This document shows, in pieces, positions 1-8,225 of a stretch of 64,000 bases of DNA. Both the position numbers and the translations under genes were made by a program. Every line of letters begins with the position of its first letter. The stretch's first letter is position 1. The DNA comes from DATBHM01 sp963772375. Lineage in GTDB: Bacteria > Actinomycetota > UBA4738 > JACQTL01. The notes below the pieces were generated by a model. The model worked only from the letters and a program-made list of their open reading frames with translations, had not been told where the DNA came from and did no database searches. The stretch is taken from contig CAVYXG010000001.1 of NCBI GenBank assembly GCA_963772375.1, forward strand, positions 1,916,139 to 1,980,138, given 5' to 3'.

Positions 1-420
1 GTTCGAGAGCTGGAGCTCGATCGCCCCCACGACCGCCAGCTCGTCCTCGCGGACCCGGTCCTCCGGTCCCGGCTCGGCGAAGCCGATGGCCTCGCGAACC
101 ACCTTCAGCATGTCCATGGGGATCCCCGTGCGTTCGCTGACCTCGCGGAACGTCGTGCCGGTGACCTCGGCGAATTGATCGAAGGCGCTCGCATCCAGGT
201 AGGAGAACGAGAGCGTTCCGTGACGGACGGCAGTTGCGAGGCCGTCGAGCGGCACGCCCGCCACGTCCAGGCTGTGCACCCACATCGCCCTGCGCACGTC
301 GCCCTGGGAGAAGGCGTCGTCCTCCCCGGGCTGCAGGATCCCGAGATCGACCAACCGGTCGACGTAGTCGGGATCGACCCCCGCCCTGCGGGCCACCTCC
401 TGCCGTGAGCGTTCCACCAC
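1..420 (-). CDS. Adenylate/guanylate cyclase-type protein, N-terminal regulatory domain (partial)
   Basis: About 140 residues are visible before the gene leaves the window, so the catalytic part is not seen. The helical segment contains VDRLVDLGIL, GDVRRAMWVHSLDVAGVPL and ERTGIPMDMLKVVREAIGF, the pattern I know from the N-terminal regulatory domain (Ad_Cy_reg type) of actinobacterial class III cyclases, where it sits before the cyclase fold. By family it would modulate cAMP formation. The start is taken at the tandem GTG GTG; the frame stays open further upstream, so a longer N-terminus is possible. It lies 51 nt downstream of the zinc-ribbon gene and may be the last gene of that operon. Confidence 0.7.
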   Translation of the reverse strand, partial: MVERSRQEVARRAGVDPDYVDRLVDLGILQPGEDDAFSQGDVRRAMWVHSLDVAGVPLDGLATAVRHGTLSFSYLDASAFDQFAEVTGTTFREVSERTGIPMDMLKVVREAIGFAEPGPEDRVREDELAVVGAIELQLSN

Positions 421-471
421 TGGGATTCGATCGTAGCGGCTGAACTGGGACCGCCGCTCACCCGTTCGGCG

Positions 472-750
472 TCAGGCGTCTTCGTTGCAGACGAAGCCGC
501 CGATGAGCTTGTGCTTGCCGCAGCGGGCGTGGACGGTTCGGCCGCACTTCTTGCAGACCTTGGTGTCCTCGCCGGCGAGCGGCGTGAGGCAGATCGGGCA
601 GGGCGGCGCCTTCGCGCAGTTGTCGCAAACGAACACCGGGAACTGGCCACTCCCGCAGCCGGGGTGGACGTTCTTGTGGCACTTGCTGCACCGCCGCGTG
701 TCGAGCGCCGGTAGCGTCTGCATGCAGACAGGGCAGGTTCCGGTTCCCAT
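472..750 (-). CDS. Small double zinc-ribbon protein
   Basis: A 92-residue protein made almost entirely of two cysteine-rich modules. Module one has CPVC, RCSKC, HPGC and CDNC; module two has CPIC, VCKKC, HARC and a final Cys. The second copy echoes the first, so this looks like a tandem duplication of a cross-brace (RING/PHD-like) or ribbon metal site, probably binding four zinc ions. No catalytic domain is present; a protein- or nucleic-acid-binding adaptor role is inferred only from the fold. It sits 33 nt after the 129-aa gene in the same orientation and probably in the same transcript. Function unknown. Confidence 0.7.
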   Translation of the reverse strand: MGTGTCPVCMQTLPALDTRRCSKCHKNVHPGCGSGQFPVFVCDNCAKAPPCPICLTPLAGEDTKVCKKCGRTVHARCGKHKLIGGFVCNEDA

Positions 751-783
751 CGGTCCGCGAATCCTACCGGCTGCCGACCGGTC

Positions 784-1173
784 TCAGCCCATCCCCCAGA
801 ACAACATCGAGTTGGGGTCGTCGGGGTCGACCCGCACCTTGATCGCGGCGCCGGGCGCGATGCCGGCCATCACGCTGTCGATCATGTACTGGGTGAACAC
901 GGCGGCGTAGGGCTGGCCGTTGGGCGGGCTCACCGTGACGCCGAACGCGATCTCCTTGCCCCCGCCGAAGTCCACCTTCCCGGTCGGCTGCAGCGAGTCG
1001 ATCTTCGCCGGCATCTCGACCCCGGACTGGTTGAGCTTCATCGCGCGGGCCTGCAACGCGGCGGTCTCCTCCATGGAGGGCGCCGCGCCCCCGCCGGCGG
1101 CGCCCGGCATCTGGATCCCCATCCGTGCTGCAGCCTCCTGGGCCTGTCGCATCATGTCCTCGTAGTTCGCCAT
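784..1173 (-). CDS. Conserved hypothetical protein, 129 aa
   Basis: A soluble protein without signal peptide or membrane segment. The first 50 residues are Met/Gln/Ala-rich and helical (MANYEDMMRQAQEAA), followed by a Gly/Pro linker and a beta-rich C-terminal part with GKVDFGGG, FTQYMIDSVM and VRVDPDDPN. The ATG is preceded by a clear GGAAGGAGG ribosome site 5-6 nt away. The TGA of the upstream 740-aa membrane protein is only 17 nt from this start, so the two are surely co-transcribed. The C-terminal part resembles small beta-barrel domains of actinobacterial membrane-associated proteins, but I cannot name a family. Confidence 0.75.
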   Translation of the reverse strand: MANYEDMMRQAQEAAARMGIQMPGAAGGGAAPSMEETAALQARAMKLNQSGVEMPAKIDSLQPTGKVDFGGGKEIAFGVTVSPPNGQPYAAVFTQYMIDSVMAGIAPGAAIKVRVDPDDPNSMLFWGMG

Positions 1174-1190
1174 CGCGTCCTCCTTCCCTG

Positions 1191-3413
1191 TCAGAACGAG
1201 CCGCCGCCGGGGCGGTACTCGCTGATCGACTGCACCACGCTGACCAGACCGCCTTGGGAGGCGTTCGCCGCCTGGAACTGCGACTGCGGGCCGTAGACGA
1301 ACGCCACGAACACCGCCCGGTCCTTCGTGTCGACCCCGGCCAGCCCCTCGACCGCGCCGCCGTTCGGGTACGCGAACACCTGCTCCGTCGACCCGTCCAG
1401 CCCCTGGAACGGCTGGTGCTGCACCGCCCCCTGCGCCGTCGGCGTCCCCGGGAACAGGCCCGCCCCCTGCGCCGATGTGTTCAACAGCTGCCGGGCGATC
1501 TGCGCCGGCGACTCCCGCTGCACGGACGCCGGCAGCGTCGTCAGGTTGTAGCGGAACAGCCACACGCCCTGGGAGCGGTCCGCGCTCTGCAGTCCGTCGC
1601 GGAACCCCGGCAGCGTCGAGTCCGACAACGTCCAGTCCGACGGGTGACAGCCCTCGAGGTTCACCGAACGGTCCGTGAACGGCACCAGCGTGCCGAACTG
1701 TGCCGGCGACTCCGCGGTCCCCGCGAGGTGCCCGTTCACATACAGCTCGACGCGATAGTCGGCCGTTCCGAGGCAGCGCGGCGGGATCGACTGGCTGACC
1801 AGGTTCCGCCCGGAGTACCCCGGAACACCCGGCTCCGCGGCGGGGTCGACGACGCCCGACACCTCGGGCATCCCCACCCACGCGGACCCGTTCTGGCGAA
1901 AGTACCACTCCGCCGACAGCTTGTCGGTGGTCGGGTCGTAGCCGGAGTTCGAGCTCGTCACCCAGAACACCGTCGTCGGCGTCAGCTGCACGTTGACGCC
2001 GGCGAACGTGGCGTCCCCCGACGGCCCCACCGGCTGCTGCGCCGCGAACGACCCCACCACGAACGCCTTCAGCTTCGCGACCTCGGCCGCCAGCGAGGGC
2101 TTCGCCGTCCGCACCGCCTCGAGGTCCGACAGCGCGCCCGACACCCACACCTGCTGGAACGGCGCAGCGTTCCGGAGCTGAGTCGACCCTGCGTGGAGGT
2201 ACAGGACCGACTTCATGGCGTCGGTGTACGCGCCTTCGGCCTCCGGGATGTTCCCCTTGGCCAGCAGCGAGGCTGCCAGCGTGAACCGCGGCACCGGGTC
2301 GTCCGGGATCTCGGAGATGGCCCGGTGGGAGGTGTCCACGGCCTGGGCGAACGCGTCCGGCCGGTCGTGCAACCCGAGCGAGAACTCGGCCCCGCCGAGC
2401 TGCTCGAGCGACAGCCCGTTGTCGAACCCGTTCGCCTGCGCGATCTCGAGGTCCGACTGCACCCGCTCCAGCTTGTCGACCGGGATGAGGGTGGCCTCGA
2501 CCTGTGACGCGCTGCCGAACAGCGTCGCGTTCGCCCGGCCGAGGTAGGCGCGCGAGAAGTCCGGCCAGGCGTCGATGGCCCGGGTGAAGTGGTCGATGGC
2601 GACGTTCGCCCCGGCGGAGTCGGTCGCCGTCTCCAGCGCCACCTCGCCCTGGGCGTACTGCACGGCGGCCTCCCGCGGGATGGTCGACGGCCTCGACAGG
2701 GTCACCTGCACCGCCCAGGCGACGCCGATCACCAGGAGCCCGACGCCGACATAGGCGAACAACCGCAGCACCTGGTCGGGCAGCGCCAGCGCGAACCCCA
2801 GCAGGAACAGGGCCACCGCGAACAGCGTGAGGATCGCCGTGTACCTCGCGGCGCTCGCCTCCCACCCGGAGTTGGTCGCGTTCGCGGCATCCTGCGCGGC
2901 CTGTTCCTCGAGAGCCGGCTGCGTCGACCGCGAGAAGAAGTGCCGCGGGAAGTCGGGGTCGTTCTGCGGGCCGTCCGAGCTGTTCGGAGACAGGGGGGTG
3001 AGCTTCTGGGTGGTGTCGGCGAGGTGGTTCCACAGGGCCTGCTCGGTCTGATAGGCCGCCTTCGCCTCACCGGCGACGAACTGGCTCTGCTGCAGGGCGT
3101 TGCCCGCCCGGCCCCGCTGGTCCTGCGACTGCAGGAACAGCTCGTACTGCACCTGGGCGTTCTGCTGGGACGACAGCAGCTTGGACATCGTGAGCGTCGC
3201 GAGGCGCTGGGCCTCCTGGCCGGCGTCGTTGCTCTTGCGGTTGGCCTGGACCTGGAGGTATCCGACCGCCGCGATGGCAAGCGACACGAGGACGATCGCC
3301 ACGGTGATGTGCCGCGTGAGCGGGTGCTGGTCCTCCTCCTTGGCCGGCACGGGCTGCTCGGGCCCGGCCGGCGGCGGAGGCGTCGCGGCGGGGGGCTCCG
3401 GGTGTTCGCTCAC
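1191..3413 (-). CDS. Large membrane protein with coiled-coil and TPR-like regions, 740 aa
   Basis: A GTG start whose GTGA overlaps the TGA of the upstream gene by 4 nt fixes this N-terminus. The protein opens with a Pro-rich cytoplasmic tail (1-30), a membrane helix (about 36-53), a Gln/Ala-rich helical coiled-coil domain (about 55-185), two more membrane helices (about 190-235), helical repeats that look TPR-like (about 250-430, with AIDHFTRAIDAWPDFSRAYLGRAN) and a beta-rich C-terminal domain of about 250 residues. The upstream 245-aa protein has a similar helix/coiled-coil/helix plan, so the pair may form a membrane complex. No enzyme motif is visible and the function is unknown. Confidence 0.8.
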   Translation of the reverse strand: MSEHPEPPAATPPPPAGPEQPVPAKEEDQHPLTRHITVAIVLVSLAIAAVGYLQVQANRKSNDAGQEAQRLATLTMSKLLSSQQNAQVQYELFLQSQDQRGRAGNALQQSQFVAGEAKAAYQTEQALWNHLADTTQKLTPLSPNSSDGPQNDPDFPRHFFSRSTQPALEEQAAQDAANATNSGWEASAARYTAILTLFAVALFLLGFALALPDQVLRLFAYVGVGLLVIGVAWAVQVTLSRPSTIPREAAVQYAQGEVALETATDSAGANVAIDHFTRAIDAWPDFSRAYLGRANATLFGSASQVEATLIPVDKLERVQSDLEIAQANGFDNGLSLEQLGGAEFSLGLHDRPDAFAQAVDTSHRAISEIPDDPVPRFTLAASLLAKGNIPEAEGAYTDAMKSVLYLHAGSTQLRNAAPFQQVWVSGALSDLEAVRTAKPSLAAEVAKLKAFVVGSFAAQQPVGPSGDATFAGVNVQLTPTTVFWVTSSNSGYDPTTDKLSAEWYFRQNGSAWVGMPEVSGVVDPAAEPGVPGYSGRNLVSQSIPPRCLGTADYRVELYVNGHLAGTAESPAQFGTLVPFTDRSVNLEGCHPSDWTLSDSTLPGFRDGLQSADRSQGVWLFRYNLTTLPASVQRESPAQIARQLLNTSAQGAGLFPGTPTAQGAVQHQPFQGLDGSTEQVFAYPNGGAVEGLAGVDTKDRAVFVAFVYGPQSQFQAANASQGGLVSVVQSISEYRPGGGSF

Positions 3414-4147
3414 AGCAGGACCACCAGCCACAGCACGAGGCCGACGATCAGCACGACGGTCCCCGCGACGAGGAACGCGTGCCGGCTCCGGGTCCGCGCG
3501 ACCTGCGCGAGCGTGAGGAAGAACAGGGCCGCGACCAGGATGATCCCGACGCCGACGATGTGGCCGGACTTCGTGTGCTCTGACGCGGACTCGGCCTGGA
3601 TCTGCTCGGGATGGAGCTGCTGGTAGATGACGTACTGGCTGATCAGGTTGTTCAGCGCCCGCCGCTGGTCGTACGTCACCGTGCCGTCGGGCGAGATCTG
3701 CGGGGTGTTCGCGAAGAACAGCGCGCCGGTGTTGCGCGCGAGCGACGCCTGACCCTGCGCCTCGGAGGCCAGCTGCGCGGCAAGCGCCGGGTACCTCTGC
3801 GCGAGCGCCTTCGACTGCTGGTCGAAGAACTGCTCCGACTGGAGCTCCTGCTGAAAGGTCCCGACGCGGCGGAGCTCCTCGGCGATGTCCGCCCGGCCGC
3901 TGGTGAGGATCTGCTGCTGTTCGAGGAACTGCTGCTGCGCCACCTGGTCGAGGTCCGACGCCCGTGTGGACGAGACCGAGGCCGACCACGCGACGCCGGC
4001 ACCGGCCAGCGAGGCCACCACGATGAGCAGCGCCACGACCATCTTGTACCGGGACGACGGCGCCGGGGCGCCCTCCACGGGCGGAGGCGGGGACTCGTCA
4101 CGGGTGGGTTCGTGCGGGGCGTCGCCCGCTGTGTCGCTCGCGTCCAT
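3410..4147 (-). CDS. Membrane protein with Gln-rich coiled coil, 245 aa
   Basis: A short Pro-rich cytoplasmic head, one membrane helix at about residues 35-55, a long Gln/Glu-rich helical stretch (QQQFLEQQQ and later QQELQSEQFF), a predicted external region with NTPQISPDGTV, then two membrane helices at the C-terminus (about 185-205 and 218-243). It overlaps the next gene by 4 nt and is first in the operon, 55 nt downstream of the predicted transcription start. The ATG has GAGG 6-8 nt upstream. The overall plan repeats that of the downstream 740-aa protein, which suggests a paralogous or partnering subunit. No known family recognised. Confidence 0.8.
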   Translation of the reverse strand: MDASDTAGDAPHEPTRDESPPPPVEGAPAPSSRYKMVVALLIVVASLAGAGVAWSASVSSTRASDLDQVAQQQFLEQQQILTSGRADIAEELRRVGTFQQELQSEQFFDQQSKALAQRYPALAAQLASEAQGQASLARNTGALFFANTPQISPDGTVTYDQRRALNNLISQYVIYQQLHPEQIQAESASEHTKSGHIVGVGIILVAALFFLTLAQVARTRSRHAFLVAGTVVLIVGLVLWLVVLL

Positions 4148-4201
4148 GTTCGCCTCGATCGGGGGGCAGTCCGGGGCGACCCGGGGACGGCCGCGGCGGG
4201 G

Positions 4202-4231
4202 AGCGTATTGGCCTGCCGCGCCGCTTGTAAA
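4202..4231 (-). promoter_or_regulatory. sigma70-like promoter of the 4147-to-472 operon
   Basis: Read on the minus strand: TTTACA (4231-4226), an 18-nt spacer, and TACGCT (4207-4202). Predicted start of transcription is near 4195, giving a leader of about 50 nt with a ribosome site before the ATG at 4147. Confidence 0.6.
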
Positions 4232-4284
4232 GGCAGACCAGACCGGCGACGTCCTCGTCCGCCGACGCGATCGCTCGCGCCCGA

Positions 4285-4941
4285 TCAGCCGATGACGTTC
4301 ACCGCCCGGCCGACCACCATCACGACGATCGCGATCGCCGCCAGCGCCTCGAGCATCATCAGCAGTTTGGCCCGGGAGGACAGCGGCAACGTGTCCGTCG
4401 GGCTGAACGCGGTCGAGTTGGTGAACGACAGGAACAGGTAGTCGACGAACGTCGGCAGCCAGTCCTGCTGGCCGATCTCGTGCGTTCCCATCTGTGGGAA
4501 CAGGAAGTCGGGCTCACCGTCATCCGGCTGCCCACGCACGGCCGGTCCGCCCCGGTCGAGCTCCCAGTACAGCAGCCCGAACCCGATCACCATGGTGAGC
4601 CACAGCACCGCGCCCGACCGGATCAGCCGGCCGCCGCTCTTGAGCTCGCCCGTCAGCACGGCGTGGACCAGCAGGACCAGGGAGGCCAGCACCGCGAACA
4701 GCACCACGCCGAGCAGCGCCAGGGAAGCGATCCGGACGATGCGCTGCTCCTCCGAGTCGCGGCGGGGCGCGACGATCGTCAGCGGCACCACCAGCGCCGC
4801 CTCGAGCGCCGGGATCAGCCACCGGGGGCCGAAGGAGATGGACTCGGGGAGCAGGAAGTACAGCAGGAGCGCCGCGACCACCGCCAGGCTGGCCGGCCAT
4901 CGCGGTTCCCCGGGCTCCCCGCTCGCGGCGTTCCCGCTCAT
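4285..4941 (-). CDS. Integral membrane protein, DUF1345/ion-channel-like
   Basis: A 218-residue protein with at least four hydrophobic segments: near the N-terminus, a pair in the middle, one before an acidic Pro/Asp loop, and one at the extreme C-terminus. The motif DYLFLSFTNSTAFSPTDT followed by a helix resembles the pore-loop-like region of actinobacterial DUF1345 and channel-like proteins; ion transport is only an inference. I prefer the ATG at 4941. The frame extends to an ATG at 4980, but that would leave 15 nt to the divergent gene at 4996 and its -10 hexamer. Its stop is 137 nt from the next gene in the same direction, which has its own promoter. Confidence 0.7.
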   Translation of the reverse strand: MSGNAASGEPGEPRWPASLAVVAALLLYFLLPESISFGPRWLIPALEAALVVPLTIVAPRRDSEEQRIVRIASLALLGVVLFAVLASLVLLVHAVLTGELKSGGRLIRSGAVLWLTMVIGFGLLYWELDRGGPAVRGQPDDGEPDFLFPQMGTHEIGQQDWLPTFVDYLFLSFTNSTAFSPTDTLPLSSRAKLLMMLEALAAIAIVVMVVGRAVNVIG

Positions 4942-4981
4942 GGCGCCATTCTCATGGAGGTCGCCGGGCGCGCGCTCCATT

Positions 4982-4987
4982 TACGCT
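4982..4987 (+). promoter_or_regulatory. -10 hexamer TACGCT, leaderless start at 4996
   Basis: TACGCT ends 8 nt before the ATG at 4996, placing the transcription start at the start codon. There is no ribosome site in the gap. Confidence 0.5.
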
Positions 4988-4995
4988 AGTCGGCC

Positions 4996-5403
4996 ATGGA
5001 ACTCCGGCGCACCGTGAAGGACCTCACCCCGGACAAAGCGCTCGCCTGGTACCGGCGCCGTCGCGAGCTCCGGATCTACTTCAACGAGCTCGGCGACAAC
5101 CTGTGGCTGCAGCGGATGCAGACCCTCGACGCGCAGCGCACCGGGACACCGGTGCCGGCGGAGGAGACGGCCGGCTCGGGTGGGACGGGGCAGCCGGCCG
5201 CCTGGGCCATTCATGACCTGGTCGACCGCAACGACATCGTGCTGAAGGCCATGGAACGCAAGATCGAGGCGCTCACGGCGCGCCACGGCCAGCAGATCCG
5301 CAACCTCCGCGACGAGATCGCCGCGCTCCGGGACCAGCTGGCGACGATCCAGGACCGGCTGGACGCGCTGTCGCCGGACGCGGCGCCTGCCACTGCCGAG
5401 TAG
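4996..5403 (+). CDS. Hypothetical coiled-coil protein, 135 aa
   Basis: A soluble, highly charged protein. The N-terminal 45 residues are helical and Arg-rich (DKALAWYRRRREL), followed by a Gly/Thr/Pro linker, and the C-terminal third is a heptad-like coiled coil (IEALTARHGQQIRNLRDEIAALRDQL). The gene ends 8 nt before the GT4 glycosyltransferase and the two are very likely co-transcribed, so it may be a scaffold or partner for that enzyme; this is inference from position only. The family is not recognised. Confidence 0.7.
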   Translation: MELRRTVKDLTPDKALAWYRRRRELRIYFNELGDNLWLQRMQTLDAQRTGTPVPAEETAGSGGTGQPAAWAIHDLVDRNDIVLKAMERKIEALTARHGQQIRNLRDEIAALRDQLATIQDRLDALSPDAAPATAE

Positions 5404-5411
5404 CCGTCGCC

Positions 5412-6626
5412 GTGCGCATCGCCTGGTTCAGCCCCATGCCCCCGCTCGCCTCCGGCATCGGCGAGTACTCGGTACAGCTCCTTCCGTATGTCGCGAAGGA
5501 GGCGGAGGTGACCGTCGTGTCGCCGGCGCCGGGGATGTTCCGCTCGATCCACACGCCGCCGGGCACGGCCTGGACGACGCCCGGGAAGTGGATGGCGAAG
5601 CCCCAGGGCGACGAGGTCCCCGTGTACCACCTCGGGAACAACGCCTTCCACCGGTACTGCTACGAGGGCGCGATCCGCCGCCCCGGCGTGTCGGTGTTCC
5701 ACGACCTCGTGCTGCACCACATGCTGGCCGACGTGCTCGTGGAACGCGGGGACAACTGGGAACGCTACGAGCGGGTCCTCCGCGACGAGTACGGCGAGGA
5801 CGGCGTGCGTCTGGCGGCGCTGCGGCGCCGTCACATGGCCACCGACTTCGAGAAGTTCCTGTTCCCGCTGTTCGCGCACGTGGCCCGGCGGTCCCGGGCG
5901 GTCGTGGTGCACAGCGAGGAGATGCGCGACCGCATGGCCGCAGAGGTTCCCGACGTGCCGATCACCGTGATCCCCCACTTCGCGCCGCCCCGCCCGGCCG
6001 AGCTGGCCACGATGACCAGGGAGTCGGCCCGGAGGGCGCTGCGGCTGCCCCTGAGCGCGCCGATCGTCGGGTTCCTCGGCTACGTCACCCTGCCCAAGCA
6101 GCCCCAGGCGGTGATCGACGGGTTCGCGACGCTGGCGAGGGAACGGCCCGACGCGCGGCTGATGCTGGTCGGCCAGGACCACACGAACGGCCGCGTGACC
6201 ACGTGGACCGACCGGCCGGAGCTCCGTGGGAAGGTCCGCGTGACGGGGTTCGTCGACCTGATCGAGTTCTATCGGTACCTGCTCGCGGTGGATGTCGTGG
6301 TCAACCTGCGGTACCCCACGGTGGTCGAGTCGTCCGGGACCAACGCCCGGGCGCTGGCCGAGGGCATCCCGCTGGTGGTGAGCAACGTGGGGGCCTTCGC
6401 CGAGCTGCCGGACGACGCCGTGTGCAAGGTCGAGATCGACGGCGACCAGGGTGCGGCCGTCGGGCGGCACCTGGAGCGGCTGCTCTCCGATGAGCCGTTT
6501 CGGCGGTCGGTGGTTGCGCGGGGGCGCGAGTACGCCGAGCGGCACCTCGACCCGCCGACGATCGGTCACGCGTACGTCGATGCCGCGCGGCAGGCCGCCG
6601 AACCGTCTTCCGTCCAGGTCGGCTGA
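5412..6626 (+). CDS. Glycosyltransferase family 4 (GT-B fold)
   Basis: A 404-residue GT-B enzyme. The N-terminal acceptor lobe begins VRIAWFSPMPPLASGIGEYS, the usual Gly-containing loop of GT4 proteins. The donor lobe has the linker motif FLGYVTLPKQ and the nucleotide-sugar region with VVESSGTNARALAEGIPLVVSNVGAFAEL, where the E-x7-like catalytic/ribose-binding signature of GT4 is present (ESSGTNARALAEG). The enzyme would act in the cytoplasm on an unknown acceptor. The start is GTG, 8 nt after the stop of the coiled-coil gene. The transcript ends at a strong hairpin 14 nt downstream of the stop. Confidence 0.85.
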   Translation: MRIAWFSPMPPLASGIGEYSVQLLPYVAKEAEVTVVSPAPGMFRSIHTPPGTAWTTPGKWMAKPQGDEVPVYHLGNNAFHRYCYEGAIRRPGVSVFHDLVLHHMLADVLVERGDNWERYERVLRDEYGEDGVRLAALRRRHMATDFEKFLFPLFAHVARRSRAVVVHSEEMRDRMAAEVPDVPITVIPHFAPPRPAELATMTRESARRALRLPLSAPIVGFLGYVTLPKQPQAVIDGFATLARERPDARLMLVGQDHTNGRVTTWTDRPELRGKVRVTGFVDLIEFYRYLLAVDVVVNLRYPTVVESSGTNARALAEGIPLVVSNVGAFAELPDDAVCKVEIDGDQGAAVGRHLERLLSDEPFRRSVVARGREYAERHLDPPTIGHAYVDAARQAAEPSSVQVG

Positions 6627-6640
6627 CTTCCCCGGATCAG

Positions 6641-6692
6641 GGGAACGCGGTCGTCGCCACGGCAAGGAGGAAGCGGCGACGACCGCGTTCCC
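6641..6692. terminator. Perfect 18-bp inverted repeat, bidirectional terminator
   Basis: The arm 6641-6658 (GGGAACGCGGTCGTCGCC) is exactly complementary to 6675-6692 with a 16-nt loop. It lies between the convergent stops at 6626 and 6709. There is no T-run, as is usual for high-GC actinobacterial terminators. Confidence 0.75.
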
Positions 6693-6708
6693 GGTGCCCG
6701 CCCGGTCG

Positions 6709-7731
6709 TCAGGCCGCGCGGGGCAGACTCAGGGGCACGTCGACCCACGCCTCCTCGCGGCGGCGGCCCTCCACCAGGAATGCCCAGACCCCGGCCAGGA
6801 CGGTCACGATGCCGCCGACGATCATCGTCCACACGATCGGCACGAAGGCGACCGAGGTCAGTGTCTGGTAGTCGGACAGGTGCTGGCCGAACGTCGCGAT
6901 CAGCGACTGGAACAGCTCCATCGCGGCGGGCATGGCCTGCAGCGCGCCCGACGTCGCCGGCAGGTTCTGCTGCAGGAACGCCTGCAGGTCGGCCGGGGTC
7001 ATCTTCAGCTGCGCGGCCAGGTCGGGCAGCATCTTCGACTGCATCTGCTGGCCCATCGCCCCGACGGTCGCGAGCGCGGCCTTCCCGTTCCCGATCAGCT
7101 GCGCCGTGTAGACGGGCCTCAGGTGGTCGTTCATCGTGTCGGCCGCCTGCGCCTTGCTCGGCAGGTTCATCAGCAGCGGCGCGATCACGAGCGCACCGCC
7201 GAGGGCGATGGCAACGATCGCGACCATGCGGACCGGGTGAACCACGATCCAGGTCCCCAGCCCGATCAGGGCGATCCCCGCGATGAGCAGCCCCCAGGGA
7301 ACGGTCGTGGCCGGCAGGTTGCCCGTCGGGATGGCATCCGCCTTCGCGAAGTTCCCCTGCTCGGCGGCGAGCGTGTTCACCACGCCCTGGAACTGCTGCA
7401 CGATCGTCGGCAGCTGCTGCATGCCTGTCGCGACGTCCGGGTACCGCTGCGCCATGAAGGCCTGGAACTGCTCGGGCGTCATGTTCAGCGCGGCCGCCAG
7501 CTGCTGGCCGGCGGGGCCGTTGAACTCACCGTTCACGGCGGCGAACCCCTGCAGGTCGCTCCGCAGCTGGGCGATCGGCCCGGACTGCATCGCCGGACGG
7601 AACCCGTCGCTCATCCGCTCGAACGCGGGCCCGACCGAGAACAGGTTGTTCGCGATCACCGACCCGATGAAGACCGCACCGACGAGGATCACGATCGCGC
7701 CGGCGGTCCGACGCATCCACGCATGCTCCAT
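6709..7731 (-). CDS. Four-helix membrane protein with two duplicated outer domains
   Basis: A 340-residue protein: membrane helix (about 9-29), outer domain 1, two membrane helices with a short turn (about 150-200), outer domain 2, and a last membrane helix before a short charged tail. The outer domains are clearly related: domain 1 has LAAALNMTPEQFQAFM and domain 2 has LAAQLKMTPADLQAFL, each followed by a helical stretch with a late Phe-Gln. It is the last gene downstream of the sulfur-relay operon (66 nt after osmC) but has its own GGAAGGGGG ribosome site. The function is unknown; the duplication suggests a pseudo-symmetric membrane protein. Confidence 0.8.
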   Translation of the reverse strand: MEHAWMRRTAGAIVILVGAVFIGSVIANNLFSVGPAFERMSDGFRPAMQSGPIAQLRSDLQGFAAVNGEFNGPAGQQLAAALNMTPEQFQAFMAQRYPDVATGMQQLPTIVQQFQGVVNTLAAEQGNFAKADAIPTGNLPATTVPWGLLIAGIALIGLGTWIVVHPVRMVAIVAIALGGALVIAPLLMNLPSKAQAADTMNDHLRPVYTAQLIGNGKAALATVGAMGQQMQSKMLPDLAAQLKMTPADLQAFLQQNLPATSGALQAMPAAMELFQSLIATFGQHLSDYQTLTSVAFVPIVWTMIVGGIVTVLAGVWAFLVEGRRREEAWVDVPLSLPRAA

Positions 7732-7796
7732 GGCCAGAACCCCCTTCCGCCGCGCTGGGCGCGGCCTCCGCCGAACGCCGCCGCCTCGGGCCGCGT

Positions 7797-8213
7797 TCAG
7801 GCAGCCGCGGGCGTGGAGACGAGGCCGATCCGGACCTCGGTCCCCAGCCGGAGCGTGTTGTGCACCGTGCAGTGCTCGACCACCCGCCCGAGCGCCGGCC
7901 GGCGTTCCTCCGGGAACCCGGCGGGGAGCCGCAGCCGCAGGTCGATCGACGCGACCCTGGCCGGGTGGTCCTCGCTCATCTCGAAGCCGCAGTCCACGCC
8001 CAGCCCGGCGGTCGACAGCCCATGGCGGACCAGGAACCGCTCCGCGTAGAACCCCACGCACGACGCCAGGCCTGCCACGAACAGCTCGGTCGGCGTGGGA
8101 CCGGCGTCGCCACCGCCCGCGCCCTCCGGCTGGTCGACCACGACCATGTGACCGCGCACGTCGATCGCGAACCGGTCGCCCTCTTCGTGCCGGACGGAGA
8201 TCACCGATGTCAT
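7797..8213 (-). CDS. OsmC-family thiol peroxidase-like protein
   Basis: A 138-residue OsmC/Ohr-fold protein. Both conserved cysteines are present: one in GLASCVGFYAERF and one in VVEHCTVHNTL. By family these reduce organic hydroperoxides, and some members act on persulfides. The OsmC-type motif PTPTELFVAGLASC is intact and the length is normal. It is the last enzyme of the DsrE-TusA-SQR operon, 12 nt after dsrE2, so a role in sulfane-sulfur or peroxide stress is the best reading. No signal peptide: cytoplasmic. Confidence 0.85.
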   Translation of the reverse strand: MTSVISVRHEEGDRFAIDVRGHMVVVDQPEGAGGGDAGPTPTELFVAGLASCVGFYAERFLVRHGLSTAGLGVDCGFEMSEDHPARVASIDLRLRLPAGFPEERRPALGRVVEHCTVHNTLRLGTEVRIGLVSTPAAA

Positions 8214-8225
8214 CGCGTCCTCCCC

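Noticed and set aside
784..3033. A 749-codon open frame on the minus strand
   Set aside because: Only its last 129 codons are a gene; the rest is the out-of-frame shadow of the 740-aa membrane protein, with Arg/Gly/Pro-only composition.
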